NCBI GenBank assembly: GCA_020633315.1
Contig: JACKDV010000007.1
Location: 62,001 to 126,000, forward strand
DNA from: Myxococcales bacterium
Lineage (GTDB): Bacteria; Myxococcota_A; Polyangia; Nannocystales; Nannocystaceae
DNA length: 64,000 nucleotides
Reading direction: 5' to 3'
Below the pieces are notes generated by a model. The model was not told the origin of the DNA. It worked only from the letters and a program-made list of their open reading frames with translations, and ran no database searches. Position numbers and translations under genes: made by a program. This document shows, one piece after another, positions 54,817 through 63,517 of this stretch (position 1 is the first letter of the stretch; each line of letters opens with the position of its first letter).

Positions 54817-56244
54817 GTGGCCCCACGGCGCCCACGCAAGGGACGGCAACGCCGTCGAGGGATGTCGCTGCCCATGGTGCTCCTGGTGGTCGCGCTCGCG
54901 TCGGGCGGGGGCGTGGCCACGGCGCTGTTCGTGGTGCCCCGGGCCTCGGAGGCGGTCCAGGCGATCTCCACCGCCACCGTCTACGCCGAGCCCGACGAGG
55001 AGCAGCCCGCGGAGGTGGCCGGCCCGGCCGAGCCCGAGGCGGTGGGGGAGGAGCAGCTCGGCGACGAGCCCGAGGAGGAGCCCGAGATCCCGGTGGGCGA
55101 GGAGGAGACCCCCGAGCCCGAGGATCCCGACGACGAGATCGAGCGGGCGCCCGCTCTGCCGCCGGCCGAGGCGTTGCAGGTGCGGGCCAACCCCGCGCTC
55201 GAGCTCGATGCCTTCGAGATCGAGATCGCAGGCGACGAGCGCCCGTGGGTGCTGCACCGCCTCACGCCCTTCGAGACCGTCGACCAGGTGGCCTTCCGCT
55301 ACGACGTGCACCCCGACTCGGTGCGCCTGCACAATGGCCTCGGTCCCGAGGTGCAGAAGCTCAAGCCGGGCTCGCGGCTCAAGGTGCAGGCCCGCCGGAT
55401 CCCTCCGCCTCGCGAGCAATTCGACTACACGGTGCAGCCGGGCGACACCTGGTGGAGCATCGCGGTCGCCTACGGGATCGACTCCGCGGAGCTGCGCGCG
55501 GCCAACTGGCACGCGTCCCGCCGGCTCACCGTCGGCGAGACCCTCAAGCTGTGGGTCGACCCCGCGGTGTACCACTGGATCCAGACCGACCGACCCGCTC
55601 TCGACGACGAGGATCTGCTGTCCAACATCCGGCGTGGGGCGGTGAGCGTGGGGCCGGCCTGGGAGGGGCGGCTGATCAACGGGGTGCAGGTGCCGCCCGG
55701 CGAGGGCTGGCGCCGCAAGATGCTGCCCTCGTCGTACGGGACCACCCACGCGGTGATCAATCTGGTGGCGGCGATGCAGCAGTTCCACGCCACCAGCGGC
55801 TACGAGCGCGACCTCCTGCTCGGCTCGATGAGCCGACGGCACGGCGGCTCGCTGCTGGGGCACCGCTCCCACCAGTCGGGGCGCGACATCGACATCCGGC
55901 TGCCGCTCTCGGCCGAGCACCCGCCATGGTTTCCCATCAAGCCCTGGCGGGTGGACTACCAGGCGCTGTGGAAGCTGGTCGTGGCTCTCGCCGACACGGG
56001 GGAGATCTCGATCATCTTCCTCGACTACGAGCTGCAGAAGTCGCTGCACAAGGCGGCGGTGGATCTGGGGGTCGACGAGTCGGAGCGCCGTCGGATGATC
56101 CAGTGGCCGCGCGGCGAGGCGGCGCACCTGGGGCTGGTGCGGCACTCCAGCGGCCACGAGCAGCACATCCACGTGCGCTTCCGCTGTGGTCACTACGAGA
56201 CCGAGTGCGTGACCGGCAGCGGCTGGAAGCGCGACGACGGCTGA
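54817..56244 (+). CDS. LysM domain penicillin-insensitive murein endopeptidase (MepA-like)
   Basis: 475 residues. A basic N-terminus is followed by one membrane segment (about 17-45), then an acidic linker (about 57-115). Two LysM modules follow (about 148-195 and 205-250; YTVQPGDTWWSIAVAYGI, with AANWH). The M74/LAS metallopeptidase domain covers about 290-470, with the zinc motif HRSHQSGRDIDI (H-x3-G-x3-D type, near 349) and HEQHIHVRF (near 447). MepA cleaves D-Ala-mDAP cross-links in peptidoglycan, which can open the wall for envelope assembly. It starts 16 bases after the barrel gene. Confidence 0.9.
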   Translation: MAPRRPRKGRQRRRGMSLPMVLLVVALASGGGVATALFVVPRASEAVQAISTATVYAEPDEEQPAEVAGPAEPEAVGEEQLGDEPEEEPEIPVGEEETPEPEDPDDEIERAPALPPAEALQVRANPALELDAFEIEIAGDERPWVLHRLTPFETVDQVAFRYDVHPDSVRLHNGLGPEVQKLKPGSRLKVQARRIPPPREQFDYTVQPGDTWWSIAVAYGIDSAELRAANWHASRRLTVGETLKLWVDPAVYHWIQTDRPALDDEDLLSNIRRGAVSVGPAWEGRLINGVQVPPGEGWRRKMLPSSYGTTHAVINLVAAMQQFHATSGYERDLLLGSMSRRHGGSLLGHRSHQSGRDIDIRLPLSAEHPPWFPIKPWRVDYQALWKLVVALADTGEISIIFLDYELQKSLHKAAVDLGVDESERRRMIQWPRGEAAHLGLVRHSSGHEQHIHVRFRCGHYETECVTGSGWKRDDG

Positions 56245-56629
56245 GCTCGACACGCGGCCTCGAAGGGCCCGTCGCGGCGAGCGAGACGTGCGCCGTGCGG
56301 TGGCCCTCGGTGTGGGCCCGAGCCCCAGCCCGTTCGCCGCGGAGCCTGCGCGGCCTGGGGCGGCCTATCCTCGATGGGTCGACGACGGCCGACGATAGAC
56401 CGCGCTGAGGCGCCAGCCCGCCCACGGCAGGTGTCTCGGTGATGCGTGGCCCAGCGAGGGCGAGCGGCTCCTTCGAATCAGCGGGGGGACGGCTCGCGCT
56501 CGTGGCCGCGAAGGCGGCAGGCCGTGAGCCGCCCCGAACCGGGGGGCCACGGTCGCATGCACGAGCGATCCATCGAGGTCGACCGTGGGCACGGCCTCGG
56601 CAATTCCAACGAAGAGAGCAGAGCGAATC
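56245..56629. other. 385-base gap without a gene
   Basis: Short open frames here are antisense or filler-like and show no known motif. No strong hairpin or promoter-like hexamer stands out. The alpha/beta hydrolase frame is open to 56585, but its likely start is 56630. Confidence 0.5.
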
Positions 56630-57433
56630 ATGAGCGAACGACGACACGAGATGACGACCAAGCCCGTGCTGCTGCGGCGGCCCGGGATGGAGGCGGTGGA
56701 GGTCCGCGAGCGACCCGGCTACGGCGGACCCGAGGGGAGCGGCTTGCACCTGTACCTGCCGCCGAGCGAAGGGACGGGCGCGCTGCGACCCGCGGTGGTG
56801 TTCGTCTCCGGCTATCCGGATCCCGGCTTCGAGGCGATGCTCGGCTGCCGGCTCGAGCAGATGCAGTGCTACGTGGACTGGGCCCGCCTGGTGGCGAGCG
56901 CGGGGATGATCGGGGTGACCTACGCCAACCGCGAGCCCGTGGCCGATCTACGGGCGCTGCTCGGTCACCTGCGGGAGCACGGCCTCGCGCTGGGGATCGA
57001 TGCCACGCGGCTGGGCCTGTGGGCGGCCTCGGGCAACGTGCCCACGGCGCTGGGCGCCTTGATGGAGGATGGCGGCGCGTCGCTGCGGGCTGCGGCGCTG
57101 CTGTACGGCTACACCCTCGACCTCGACGGCGACTCCACCGTGGCCCAGGCCGCGGCCCAGGTGGGCTTCGCCAACCCGACCGCGGGGCGGGGGCTCGACG
57201 AGCTCCCGCGCTCGGTGTCGCTGATGGTGGTGCGGGCGGGTGGCGACGCCACCCCGGGTCTCGACCACGCGCTGCTCCGCTTCCTGGCCGCGGCCGAGGC
57301 CCAGGGGCGTGAGCTGGTCCGCATCGATCTGCCGGACGCCCCGCATGCCTTCGACCTGCTCGACGATCGCCCGTCGACCGGCGAGGCGATCGAGGCGGTG
57401 CTCCAGCACCTCGGCACGCACCTGGGAGCCTGA
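56630..57433 (+). CDS. Alpha/beta hydrolase, dienelactone-hydrolase-like
   Basis: 267 residues. RPAVVFVSGYPDPG (about 45-60) is the oxyanion-hole strand, GLWAASGNVPTALG (about 124-137) is the nucleophile elbow with a Ser flanked by Ala and Gly in place of the usual GxSxG, and the catalytic His is likely in DAPHAFDLLDD. SVSLMVVRAGGDATPG carries the acid. The altered elbow means activity is uncertain. An ATG at 56585 is possible but adds filler. A hairpin follows the stop. Confidence 0.75.
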   Translation: MSERRHEMTTKPVLLRRPGMEAVEVRERPGYGGPEGSGLHLYLPPSEGTGALRPAVVFVSGYPDPGFEAMLGCRLEQMQCYVDWARLVASAGMIGVTYANREPVADLRALLGHLREHGLALGIDATRLGLWAASGNVPTALGALMEDGGASLRAAALLYGYTLDLDGDSTVAQAAAQVGFANPTAGRGLDELPRSVSLMVVRAGGDATPGLDHALLRFLAAAEAQGRELVRIDLPDAPHAFDLLDDRPSTGEAIEAVLQHLGTHLGA

Positions 57434-57454
57434 GCCTCGGCCCCTCGCCGGGGA

Positions 57455-57480
57455 CCAGCCGACTCGTGGTGGTCGGCTGG
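57455..57480. terminator. 9-bp hairpin, shared terminator
   Basis: CCAGCCGAC and GTCGGCTGG enclose an 8-base loop. It lies 21 bases after the hydrolase stop and 11 bases before the stop of the convergent FG-GAP gene. Confidence 0.55.
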
Positions 57481-57491
57481 CCCCCGGACAG

Positions 57492-60014
57492 CTACGGCAG
57501 GGTCACGGAGACCGACGGGCTCACCCGCAGCACGGCCTGCGTGGATGTCGCGAGGTAGACGGCATAGCCGCCTTCGGGCACCGGCCCGAACCAGCTGCCG
57601 TCGTCGAGCAGGACTTGGTCGTCGCCGTCTCCATCGATGGTCAGGGTGTTGGAGGTGTCCGAGAGGTTGAGCACGGTGAGCTCTGTCAGGGTCAGCAGCG
57701 ATGCTCCTGCCGGGCTGAGGCGGATGGCCTCGATGCCGACGACGCGTGAGCGCGACAGGGAGGCGGGAGAGAGGAGCATGCCCAGGCCGAGCTCCAGCGT
57801 GTCGTAGCCGAGGCCGCCATTGACGCGGAAGAACTCCCCGTCGACGATCACGAGGGTGTCATCGCCCTCTCCGCCTCGGAGGACGTCGGGACCACCATCG
57901 GCCAGGAGGCGATCGTCGCCGCGACCGGCAACGATGATGTCGGGGAGGACGCCATTGCGTGCGGGTAGATCGTCGTCGTAGGGGGTGCCGAGGATGGCGA
58001 CCCGCGCCATGAGATCGTCGCCGCGCGCCAGGTAGGATTGCCCGGCCGAGGAGTGTCCGCCGGGATCCGCAGCGAATGCGCCCACGAGCAGATCGTCGAA
58101 GCCATCGCCGTCGACGTCTCCCGCCCCGCTCACGGCGCGGCCAGAGTAGTCCGAGGGGTCGATGCCATCGAAGCGAAGGTCGGCGTCGGCCAGGTCGACG
58201 ACCGACGCAAGGGCGGGGCCCCCGAGGATCAGTGATGTCTCGCCGGCCCCCGAGGCGCCCGCGGGGTCGGCATCGGGGGCGCCGATGAGGAAGTCGGCGT
58301 AGCCGTCTCCGTCGACGTCTCCCGCGGGGCTCATGGCCATGCCCGAGTGATCCGTACCGTCGATTCCATCGAAGCGGACGTCGGCGTTCGCCAGGCCCAC
58401 CAGGGGGGGCAGCCCCGGCCCACCATAGAGGAGGTAGCTCTCTCCTCCGTCGGCAGCCCCCGAGGGGTCGGCTTGGTAGGCACCGATGAGGATGTCGGCG
58501 AAGCCGTCCCCATCCACGTCTCCCACCCCTTGGGCTGCGAACCCCGCGGCGTCGGAGGCGTCGATCCCATCGAAGCGAACGTCGGCATCGGCCAAGGACA
58601 TCACCGTCGGCAGCTCGGGTCCTCCGAAGACGAGATAGGCTTCGCCGCTGCCCGCCCCGTTGGGGTCGCCTCCGTAGGCGCCGATGAGGATGTCGGCATA
58701 CCCGTCGCCATCGACGTCACCCGCTCCACTCACGGCATGGCCGGCATAGTCGTAGGCGTTGATCCCCTCGAAGCGGGTGTCGGCGTTGGCGAGGCTCACC
58801 ACCGCTGGCAGGTCGTCGCCACCGCGCACGAGGTAGACCTCGCCCGCGTCGACTCCCCCCGTGTTGTCGGCGAGGTAGGCTCCGATGAGGATGTCGGCAA
58901 AGCCGTCGCCGTCGACGTCGCCGGGCCCATCCACGGACCATCCCGACTGATCGCCGCTGCCGATCCCATCGAAGCGGACGTCCGCATCGGCGAGGCCGAC
59001 CACGGCGGGCAGCGAGTCCCCGCCGAAGACGAGGTAGGTTTCGCCGCCCGCGCTCAGCCCGTTGGGGTCACCACCGTAGGCGCCGATGAGAATGTCGGCG
59101 AAGCCGTCGCCGTTGACGTCGCCCGCACCGTCGACGAAGCGACCGGCGGAGTCGCTCGGGCCGATCCCCTCGAAGCGAACGTCGGCATCGGCCAGGCTCA
59201 TCTGGGCTGGGGGCTCGGAGCCGCCGAAGACGAGGTAGGCCTCGCCGGCATTGCTGCCGCTCGCGGGATCGGCCTGGAACGCCCCGATGAGCAGGTCCGC
59301 GAAGCCATCGCCGTTGACGTCACCGGCGTCGCGAGCGGAGTAGCCGGACTGATCGCTGACGTCGATCCCATCGATCGTCGTCCCGTGGGAGCCGAGCTCC
59401 CCGAGACCCACCGCTCCTCCCGCGGCCTGCACCACGATCCGGACGCGTGCGGTCGCTTCCTGGCCCTCGTCGTCGGCCACCGTGTACTCGAAGCGGTCGG
59501 TCCCGTAGGCCAGCCCCGGCGGCGGCAGGTACGAAAACGTGCCATTGGGGAGCATCGCCACCATGCCCCCTCCGTCCGTCGGGGTCTGCCAGCGGGTGAC
59601 GGTCAGCGGCGAGCCCTCGGGGTCGAGGTCGTTGGCGAGCACGCCGCCGAGCTCACCCACCTCGAGCACGTTGCCGGCCTCGATCGAGTAGGGACCATCG
59701 TCGATCGCAGTCGGGGCTTGGTTGGGAGGCTCACCGGTGCTGGTGTCGTCGTCGGGAGGACCATCGGTGCTCTCGTCGGCGTCGCCGCTGCTGCTGGTGT
59801 CGTCGTCTCTTCCCGCGGGTGCATCGTCGCCGGGGGCGGTCGAGTCGGGCTCGTCGACGCCGGTGGCGGTGTCCGCCGGGGCGCCGGTGGATCCAGAGGA
59901 CGACCCATCGGCGCCACTCATCACGGGAGGATCGAAGGGACATCCCATCATCAGCAGTGGGATCCAGGGAAGCGAGCCGATCAGCAGGCGTGATCGAAGG
60001 AGGGGGCTGGGCAT
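57492..60014 (-). CDS. FG-GAP repeat lipoprotein with cadherin-like and RTX-like parts
   Basis: 840 residues. Lipobox LLMMGC (Cys about 24) follows the ATG at 60014; an in-frame start at 60038 is less likely. A Ser/Gly/Asp-rich linker spans about 30-95. A Big/cadherin-like domain (about 95-195) has NDLDPEGSPLTVTRW. Seven FG-GAP/integrin-alpha-like repeats (about 205-670) each carry D-x-(N/D)-G-D-G-(F/Y)-x-D calcium loops. The end (about 690-760) has GRGDDRLLADGGPDVLRGGEGDD-type (shortened) RTX nonapeptide-like repeats. It probably forms a calcium-stabilised surface propeller for adhesion; this is inference from the family. Confidence 0.88.
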   Translation of the reverse strand: MPSPLLRSRLLIGSLPWIPLLMMGCPFDPPVMSGADGSSSGSTGAPADTATGVDEPDSTAPGDDAPAGRDDDTSSSGDADESTDGPPDDDTSTGEPPNQAPTAIDDGPYSIEAGNVLEVGELGGVLANDLDPEGSPLTVTRWQTPTDGGGMVAMLPNGTFSYLPPPGLAYGTDRFEYTVADDEGQEATARVRIVVQAAGGAVGLGELGSHGTTIDGIDVSDQSGYSARDAGDVNGDGFADLLIGAFQADPASGSNAGEAYLVFGGSEPPAQMSLADADVRFEGIGPSDSAGRFVDGAGDVNGDGFADILIGAYGGDPNGLSAGGETYLVFGGDSLPAVVGLADADVRFDGIGSGDQSGWSVDGPGDVDGDGFADILIGAYLADNTGGVDAGEVYLVRGGDDLPAVVSLANADTRFEGINAYDYAGHAVSGAGDVDGDGYADILIGAYGGDPNGAGSGEAYLVFGGPELPTVMSLADADVRFDGIDASDAAGFAAQGVGDVDGDGFADILIGAYQADPSGAADGGESYLLYGGPGLPPLVGLANADVRFDGIDGTDHSGMAMSPAGDVDGDGYADFLIGAPDADPAGASGAGETSLILGGPALASVVDLADADLRFDGIDPSDYSGRAVSGAGDVDGDGFDDLLVGAFAADPGGHSSAGQSYLARGDDLMARVAILGTPYDDDLPARNGVLPDIIVAGRGDDRLLADGGPDVLRGGEGDDTLVIVDGEFFRVNGGLGYDTLELGLGMLLSPASLSRSRVVGIEAIRLSPAGASLLTLTELTVLNLSDTSNTLTIDGDGDDQVLLDDGSWFGPVPEGGYAVYLATSTQAVLRVSPSVSVTLP
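58080..59380 (-). repeat. 201-bp coding tandem repeat, seven units
   Basis: The GACGTC-type motif that encodes D-V-x-G-D-G occurs near 58111, 58312, 58513, 58711, 58912, 59113 and 59314, so the spacing is 201 bp (67 codons) with one 198-bp unit. Units are similar but not identical, unlike the exact 45-bp repeat at 2150. Confidence 0.85.
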
Positions 60015-60151
60015 GTTCGAATTGCTCCTGGCGCCCACGGGTGTCGACCCTCATGGGACGATGGAGGATCGGTGAGCCCGAGCCTCCACGAGGACGCCTG
60101 CCTCCCTAGTGACCGATCGCGATGTGTTCCGTCGCCAGATTCGACGATCGA

Positions 60152-61381
60152 CTACATGAAATTCCGCGTGTGCAGCTCCGAGAGCCTCGCGGCCTCGTCG
60201 TCGGAGAAGCCCAGCCGCCGCAGGCGACGGCGTCGACCCTCGTCCATGTCGCGCTCGAGCTGCTGCACCGCGTCCCAGCCCCGGGCGATCGCGTCGGCGT
60301 CCCACGAGCCCGCGGCCAGCAGCAGCAGCGCGTCGAAGACCTCCTCGTTGAGGCCGGCCGTGTGCTGGAGCTCGGCGTGGCGGCGCTGCACGGCCAGGGC
60401 GAGGCGAGGGCGCAGCGTGGGGTCTTCCTGTGCGTGGCGGCGCAGGTGGGCCAGCCCGAAGGCCACGTGGCGCGCCTCGTCCTGGGCGGTGAGCCGGGCG
60501 ATCTCGCGGGTCACGGGATCGGGCGCGTGGGTGTGCATGAACCACAAGAGCGAGAGGAAGCTGCCCTCGCCGAGCACCGACAGCAGGAACGAGGCCAGCG
60601 CGAAGTCGGGCTCGTGCAGCAGGGTCTGCAGCGAGGCCTGGCCGCCCGCGGTGGAGAGGCCCAGGTGCTCGCGGCGCAGCCGGGCCCGGCGGGTGAAGAC
60701 CTCGATGTGCCGGGCCTCGTCGGCGGTCTGGATCGCGAGCAGCTGCATCACCTCGCGAAAGTGCGGGTGGAGCCGGCCCAGGAAGCGGGCGGGCACCAGC
60801 AGGGCCGCGGTCTCGTTCTCCACGAGGTAGGTCATCACCTGGACGATCGCGTCCTCCACCTCGTCGGGCAGCTCGAAGGGGGCGTCCCAGGGGATGGCGG
60901 TCTCGGGGTCCCACTGGGCCGCGGCGGCCTGGGCGTAGAGCGACGCGGCCTCGTCGGCCCACACCTCCACCCGACGATCGAGCACGAAGTCGACGGGCGG
61001 AGAGCCGGCCTCGACCGCGGCGCCCCGGGCCGCGAGGCCCCAACGACCCGGGGGGTGCTCCACGATCGCCCCGGGGGCGCTGCGCTCGGCCAAGCCCGCT
61101 CGCTCGGCGCCCCGCCAGCGACCGTCCTCGGCTGCGCCGCGCTCCACCACGAGCACGGCGGCCTCACCAGGAGCCGGCTCGTGGGTGGCGTGCCCCCGGC
61201 CTCGGCACCAGGCGCGAAGGTGCAGCGCCAGCGCGGGGTCGCGACCCGCCACGGTGAGTCGCTCGCCCACGGCCAGCTCGCGGAGGGCCCGACGCACCAG
61301 CAGGTGGGCGCCGCGATCCATGCCCAGCTCGCCCAGGTCGAGGTGGGCGAGGGGGGGCGAGGGCGGTGCGTCGGGGGCCAT
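60152..61381 (-). CDS. TusA-like domain fused to a ferritin-like di-iron protein
   Basis: 409 residues. Residues about 13-80 follow the TusA fold pattern (LDLGELGMDRGAHLLVRRAL, LTVAGRDPALALHLRAWCRGRGH), but the TusA Cys-Pro motif is replaced by Met-Asp-Arg-Gly. Residues about 135-345 form a four-helix di-iron domain with two DEARH motifs (221-225 and 301-305), Glu188/190 and Glu272, the E-ExxH-E-ExxH ligand set of di-iron oxidases such as AurF or ribonucleotide-reductase-like oxygenases. Membrane-free. It ends a tight three-gene operon with the PhnD-like and acyl-CoA-dehydrogenase-like genes. Substrate unknown. Confidence 0.75.
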   Translation of the reverse strand: MAPDAPPSPPLAHLDLGELGMDRGAHLLVRRALRELAVGERLTVAGRDPALALHLRAWCRGRGHATHEPAPGEAAVLVVERGAAEDGRWRGAERAGLAERSAPGAIVEHPPGRWGLAARGAAVEAGSPPVDFVLDRRVEVWADEAASLYAQAAAAQWDPETAIPWDAPFELPDEVEDAIVQVMTYLVENETAALLVPARFLGRLHPHFREVMQLLAIQTADEARHIEVFTRRARLRREHLGLSTAGGQASLQTLLHEPDFALASFLLSVLGEGSFLSLLWFMHTHAPDPVTREIARLTAQDEARHVAFGLAHLRRHAQEDPTLRPRLALAVQRRHAELQHTAGLNEEVFDALLLLAAGSWDADAIARGWDAVQQLERDMDEGRRRRLRRLGFSDDEAARLSELHTRNFM

Positions 61382-61393
61382 GGGCTGCGGAGC

Positions 61394-62248
61394 CTAGGTG
61401 TTCTGGCCGGCCACTCGGGTCACGAAGGGCTCGATGGTGCCGAAGCGGTCGATGGCCCGCGCGAGCTGGGCGTAGCCCTCGGTCCGACCCGGTCGCCACG
61501 CCTTGAGCCCCTCGAGATCGAGCAGCGGGCGCACCTTGGGATCGTCGTAGGACATCGACAGCAGCAGCTCGCGGAAGCGTCCCACCGAGCCCGCGGGGAC
61601 GTTGTCGAGGATGGTGAAATTGCAGTGATCGTAGGGCTCGGTCTGCGCCAGCACGCGGGTGCCCTGGCTTCGCAGGGTGCCCTCCTTGATGAAGGCGAGG
61701 TGGTTGCCGTCGATCATGCAGGCCGCATCGACCTCGCCCGCGGCCAGGGCCTTGGCCGCGTCCCGCTCGCCGCCGATGTGGTCGCCGTGCTTGCCCACCA
61801 GCAGGTCGAAGGGGACGACCTCGAAGTCGTCGCGAGGCGCGAGCCCGGCCGCCGCGAGGTGCTCGAGCGGGATGAGGGTGGCCTGGGGCGAGTCGTGGGC
61901 CCCCACCGCCACCCGGCGCCCCCGCAGGTCCTCGAGGCCGTGCACCGGGGAGTCCTCGCGCACCACGATCACCGAGCGCAGGTCCATGTCGGTGTCGCGC
62001 ATGGCGATCGCGCGGGCCTTGCTGCCGGTGCGGGCGGCGATGCGCTCGGCCTGCAGCCACGCCAGCGGCGAATTCCAGGCCACGTGGAAGTGCCCCCCGA
62101 AGTGGGCCTCCACCTGCCGCTCGTAGTTGGAGTAGAGCACGAAGTCGAAGTCGAGCTCGTGCTCCGCGAACCAGGCGCGGAAGCCCTCCCAGATGGTCAC
62201 TACCTTGGGGTCGTAGGCCACGGCCCCCAACAGGATCGTCTCGCTCAT
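61394..62248 (-). CDS. PhnD-like periplasmic-binding-fold protein without signal peptide
   Basis: 284 residues. The sequence follows the phosphate/phosphonate substrate-binding group (PhnD): LLGAVAYDPKVVTIWEGFRA, FHVAWNSPLAWLQAERIAA, DLRGRRVAVGAHDSPQATLIPLEHL (all shortened where needed), and CNFTILDNVPAG. There is no signal peptide or lipobox, and no permease or ATPase gene is near, so it is probably cytoplasmic. Some PBP-fold proteins of this type, such as THI5 and MqnA/MqnD, are enzymes, so a catalytic or ligand-sensing role is possible. It lies 12 bases before the TusA/di-iron gene and 19 after the next. Confidence 0.8.
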   Translation of the reverse strand: MSETILLGAVAYDPKVVTIWEGFRAWFAEHELDFDFVLYSNYERQVEAHFGGHFHVAWNSPLAWLQAERIAARTGSKARAIAMRDTDMDLRSVIVVREDSPVHGLEDLRGRRVAVGAHDSPQATLIPLEHLAAAGLAPRDDFEVVPFDLLVGKHGDHIGGERDAAKALAAGEVDAACMIDGNHLAFIKEGTLRSQGTRVLAQTEPYDHCNFTILDNVPAGSVGRFRELLLSMSYDDPKVRPLLDLEGLKAWRPGRTEGYAQLARAIDRFGTIEPFVTRVAGQNT

Positions 62249-62267
62249 GGTCGTTTCTCCCTCTGGC

Positions 62268-63404
62268 TCAGCCGAACAGGTCCATGCCGGTCACGGCCTT
62301 GCCGATGAAGTCGTAGAGGACGTCGGTGGTCGGGGCCATCACCCCGGCCGCCCGACCGTCGCGGAACAGCCGCTCCACGCCCACCTCGCGGCGGAAGGCC
62401 GCGCCGCCGCACACCCGCATGGCGGTGTCGAGCACCGCGGTGGCGGCCTCGCCCGCGGCGGCCTTGCACTCGAGCACCCGCAGCATCGCGTCGGGGCGCC
62501 CGGCCTCGATCGCGGCCGCGGTGTCGTCGACCAGGGTCTGGACCATGCTGGTCTGGATCTGCATGCGCGCCACGTAGGCCCGGATGGTGGGCAGGTCGCG
62601 GAGCGCCGAGCCGAGGTGGGCGAAGCTGGTGCCGGAGACGTGGCCCACGCTGCGCTCGAGGGCGCCCTGCATCAGGCCCAGCGAGCACGAGGCGTTGAGC
62701 AGCTGGAACAGGGGCAGCACCACCTGCATCATGATCTCGAAGCCCTGGCCGTCCTCGCCGAGCATGGCATCGGCCGACAGGCTCACGCCCTGGGCGGCCA
62801 CCGGTGAGGAGTCGTTGCCCCGCAGGCCAAGGCCGTCGAAGCTCCCGGCCACCGACAGGCCCGCCGCATCGGCCGGCACCAGCCAGATCGTGCTGGGGCC
62901 CTCGGCCGCCACCGGCTTGCTCGACCACACGTAGGCCGCGGCGTGGCTCGCCGAGGTGATCCAGCTCTTGCGGGCGTCGAGGATCACGGCGTCGCCCTTC
63001 TTGGTGGCGGTGCTCACCGGGGCCCAGAAGTGGCTGCGGGAGCCGGCCTCGGAGAAGGCCAGGGTGCTCAGGTGCTCGCCGCGGGCGGCGGCCTCGCGCA
63101 CCGCCCGGGGGCCGTGCTTCTCGAGCACCGCGGTCCCGCAGTAGTGCATGCACAGCACCATGGCCGTGGAGCCGCAGGTCCGGGACACGCGGCGGATCAC
63201 CTGGCTGGCCAGCCGAGGGCCGTGTCCCAGGCCCCCCACCTCGGGGGCGCTGATCAGGCCCAGCAGGCCCGCCTCGGCCAGGGCGGCGATGGAGGCCGAG
63301 GGGAACGCCGCGCTGGCATCCACCTCGATCGCGTGCTCGTTGATGACGTCGGCGGTGACGCGCTCGAGGGCCTCGATGATCTCGTCGTCGGTCATGGTCG
63401 CCAA
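62268..63404 (-). CDS. Acyl-CoA dehydrogenase-like flavoprotein lacking the YEGT motif
   Basis: 378 residues. FAD-binding pattern: FSEAGSRSHFWAP, KSWITSASHA, GNDSSPVAAQGV, CGGAAFRREVGVERLFRDGRAA (shortened). The C-terminal catalytic YEGT of standard dehydrogenases is replaced by APTTDVLYD, so alpha-proton abstraction may not occur. Members that lack the Glu, such as the DszC-type, act as flavin monooxygenases. GTG or ATG at 63404 starts it; ATG at 63395 is an alternative. First gene of the operon, preceded by an AT-rich repeat region. Confidence 0.8.
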   Translation of the reverse strand: MATMTDDEIIEALERVTADVINEHAIEVDASAAFPSASIAALAEAGLLGLISAPEVGGLGHGPRLASQVIRRVSRTCGSTAMVLCMHYCGTAVLEKHGPRAVREAAARGEHLSTLAFSEAGSRSHFWAPVSTATKKGDAVILDARKSWITSASHAAAYVWSSKPVAAEGPSTIWLVPADAAGLSVAGSFDGLGLRGNDSSPVAAQGVSLSADAMLGEDGQGFEIMMQVVLPLFQLLNASCSLGLMQGALERSVGHVSGTSFAHLGSALRDLPTIRAYVARMQIQTSMVQTLVDDTAAAIEAGRPDAMLRVLECKAAAGEAATAVLDTAMRVCGGAAFRREVGVERLFRDGRAAGVMAPTTDVLYDFIGKAVTGMDLFG

Positions 63405-63435
63405 CCATCGGGGCCCGTGCCGGCGCGTTCAAGCG

Positions 63436-63483
63436 CATCGATGGATTCGATGTGATAGAGCGTATACATCGAAGCATTCGAAT
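63436..63483. promoter_or_regulatory. AT-rich cluster of ATTCGATG-type inverted repeats, candidate operator
   Basis: CATCGATG (63436-63443), TTCGATGT (63446-63453), ACATCGAA (63466-63473) and CATTCGAAT (63475-63483) are related half-sites; the second and third are exact inverse copies with a 12-base spacer that contains GATAGAGCGTAT. The stretch is much richer in A and T than its surroundings and lies between the divergent flavoprotein operon and the carbonic-anhydrase-like gene. Confidence 0.6.
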
Positions 63484-63504
63484 GATCCCCTGGGCTCGGC
63501 TTGG

Positions 63505-63510
63505 TATGGT
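63505..63510 (+). promoter_or_regulatory. TATGGT, possible -10 element
   Basis: TATGGT ends 7 bases before the ATG at 63518. Confidence 0.3.
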
Positions 63511-63517
63511 CCCGGCC

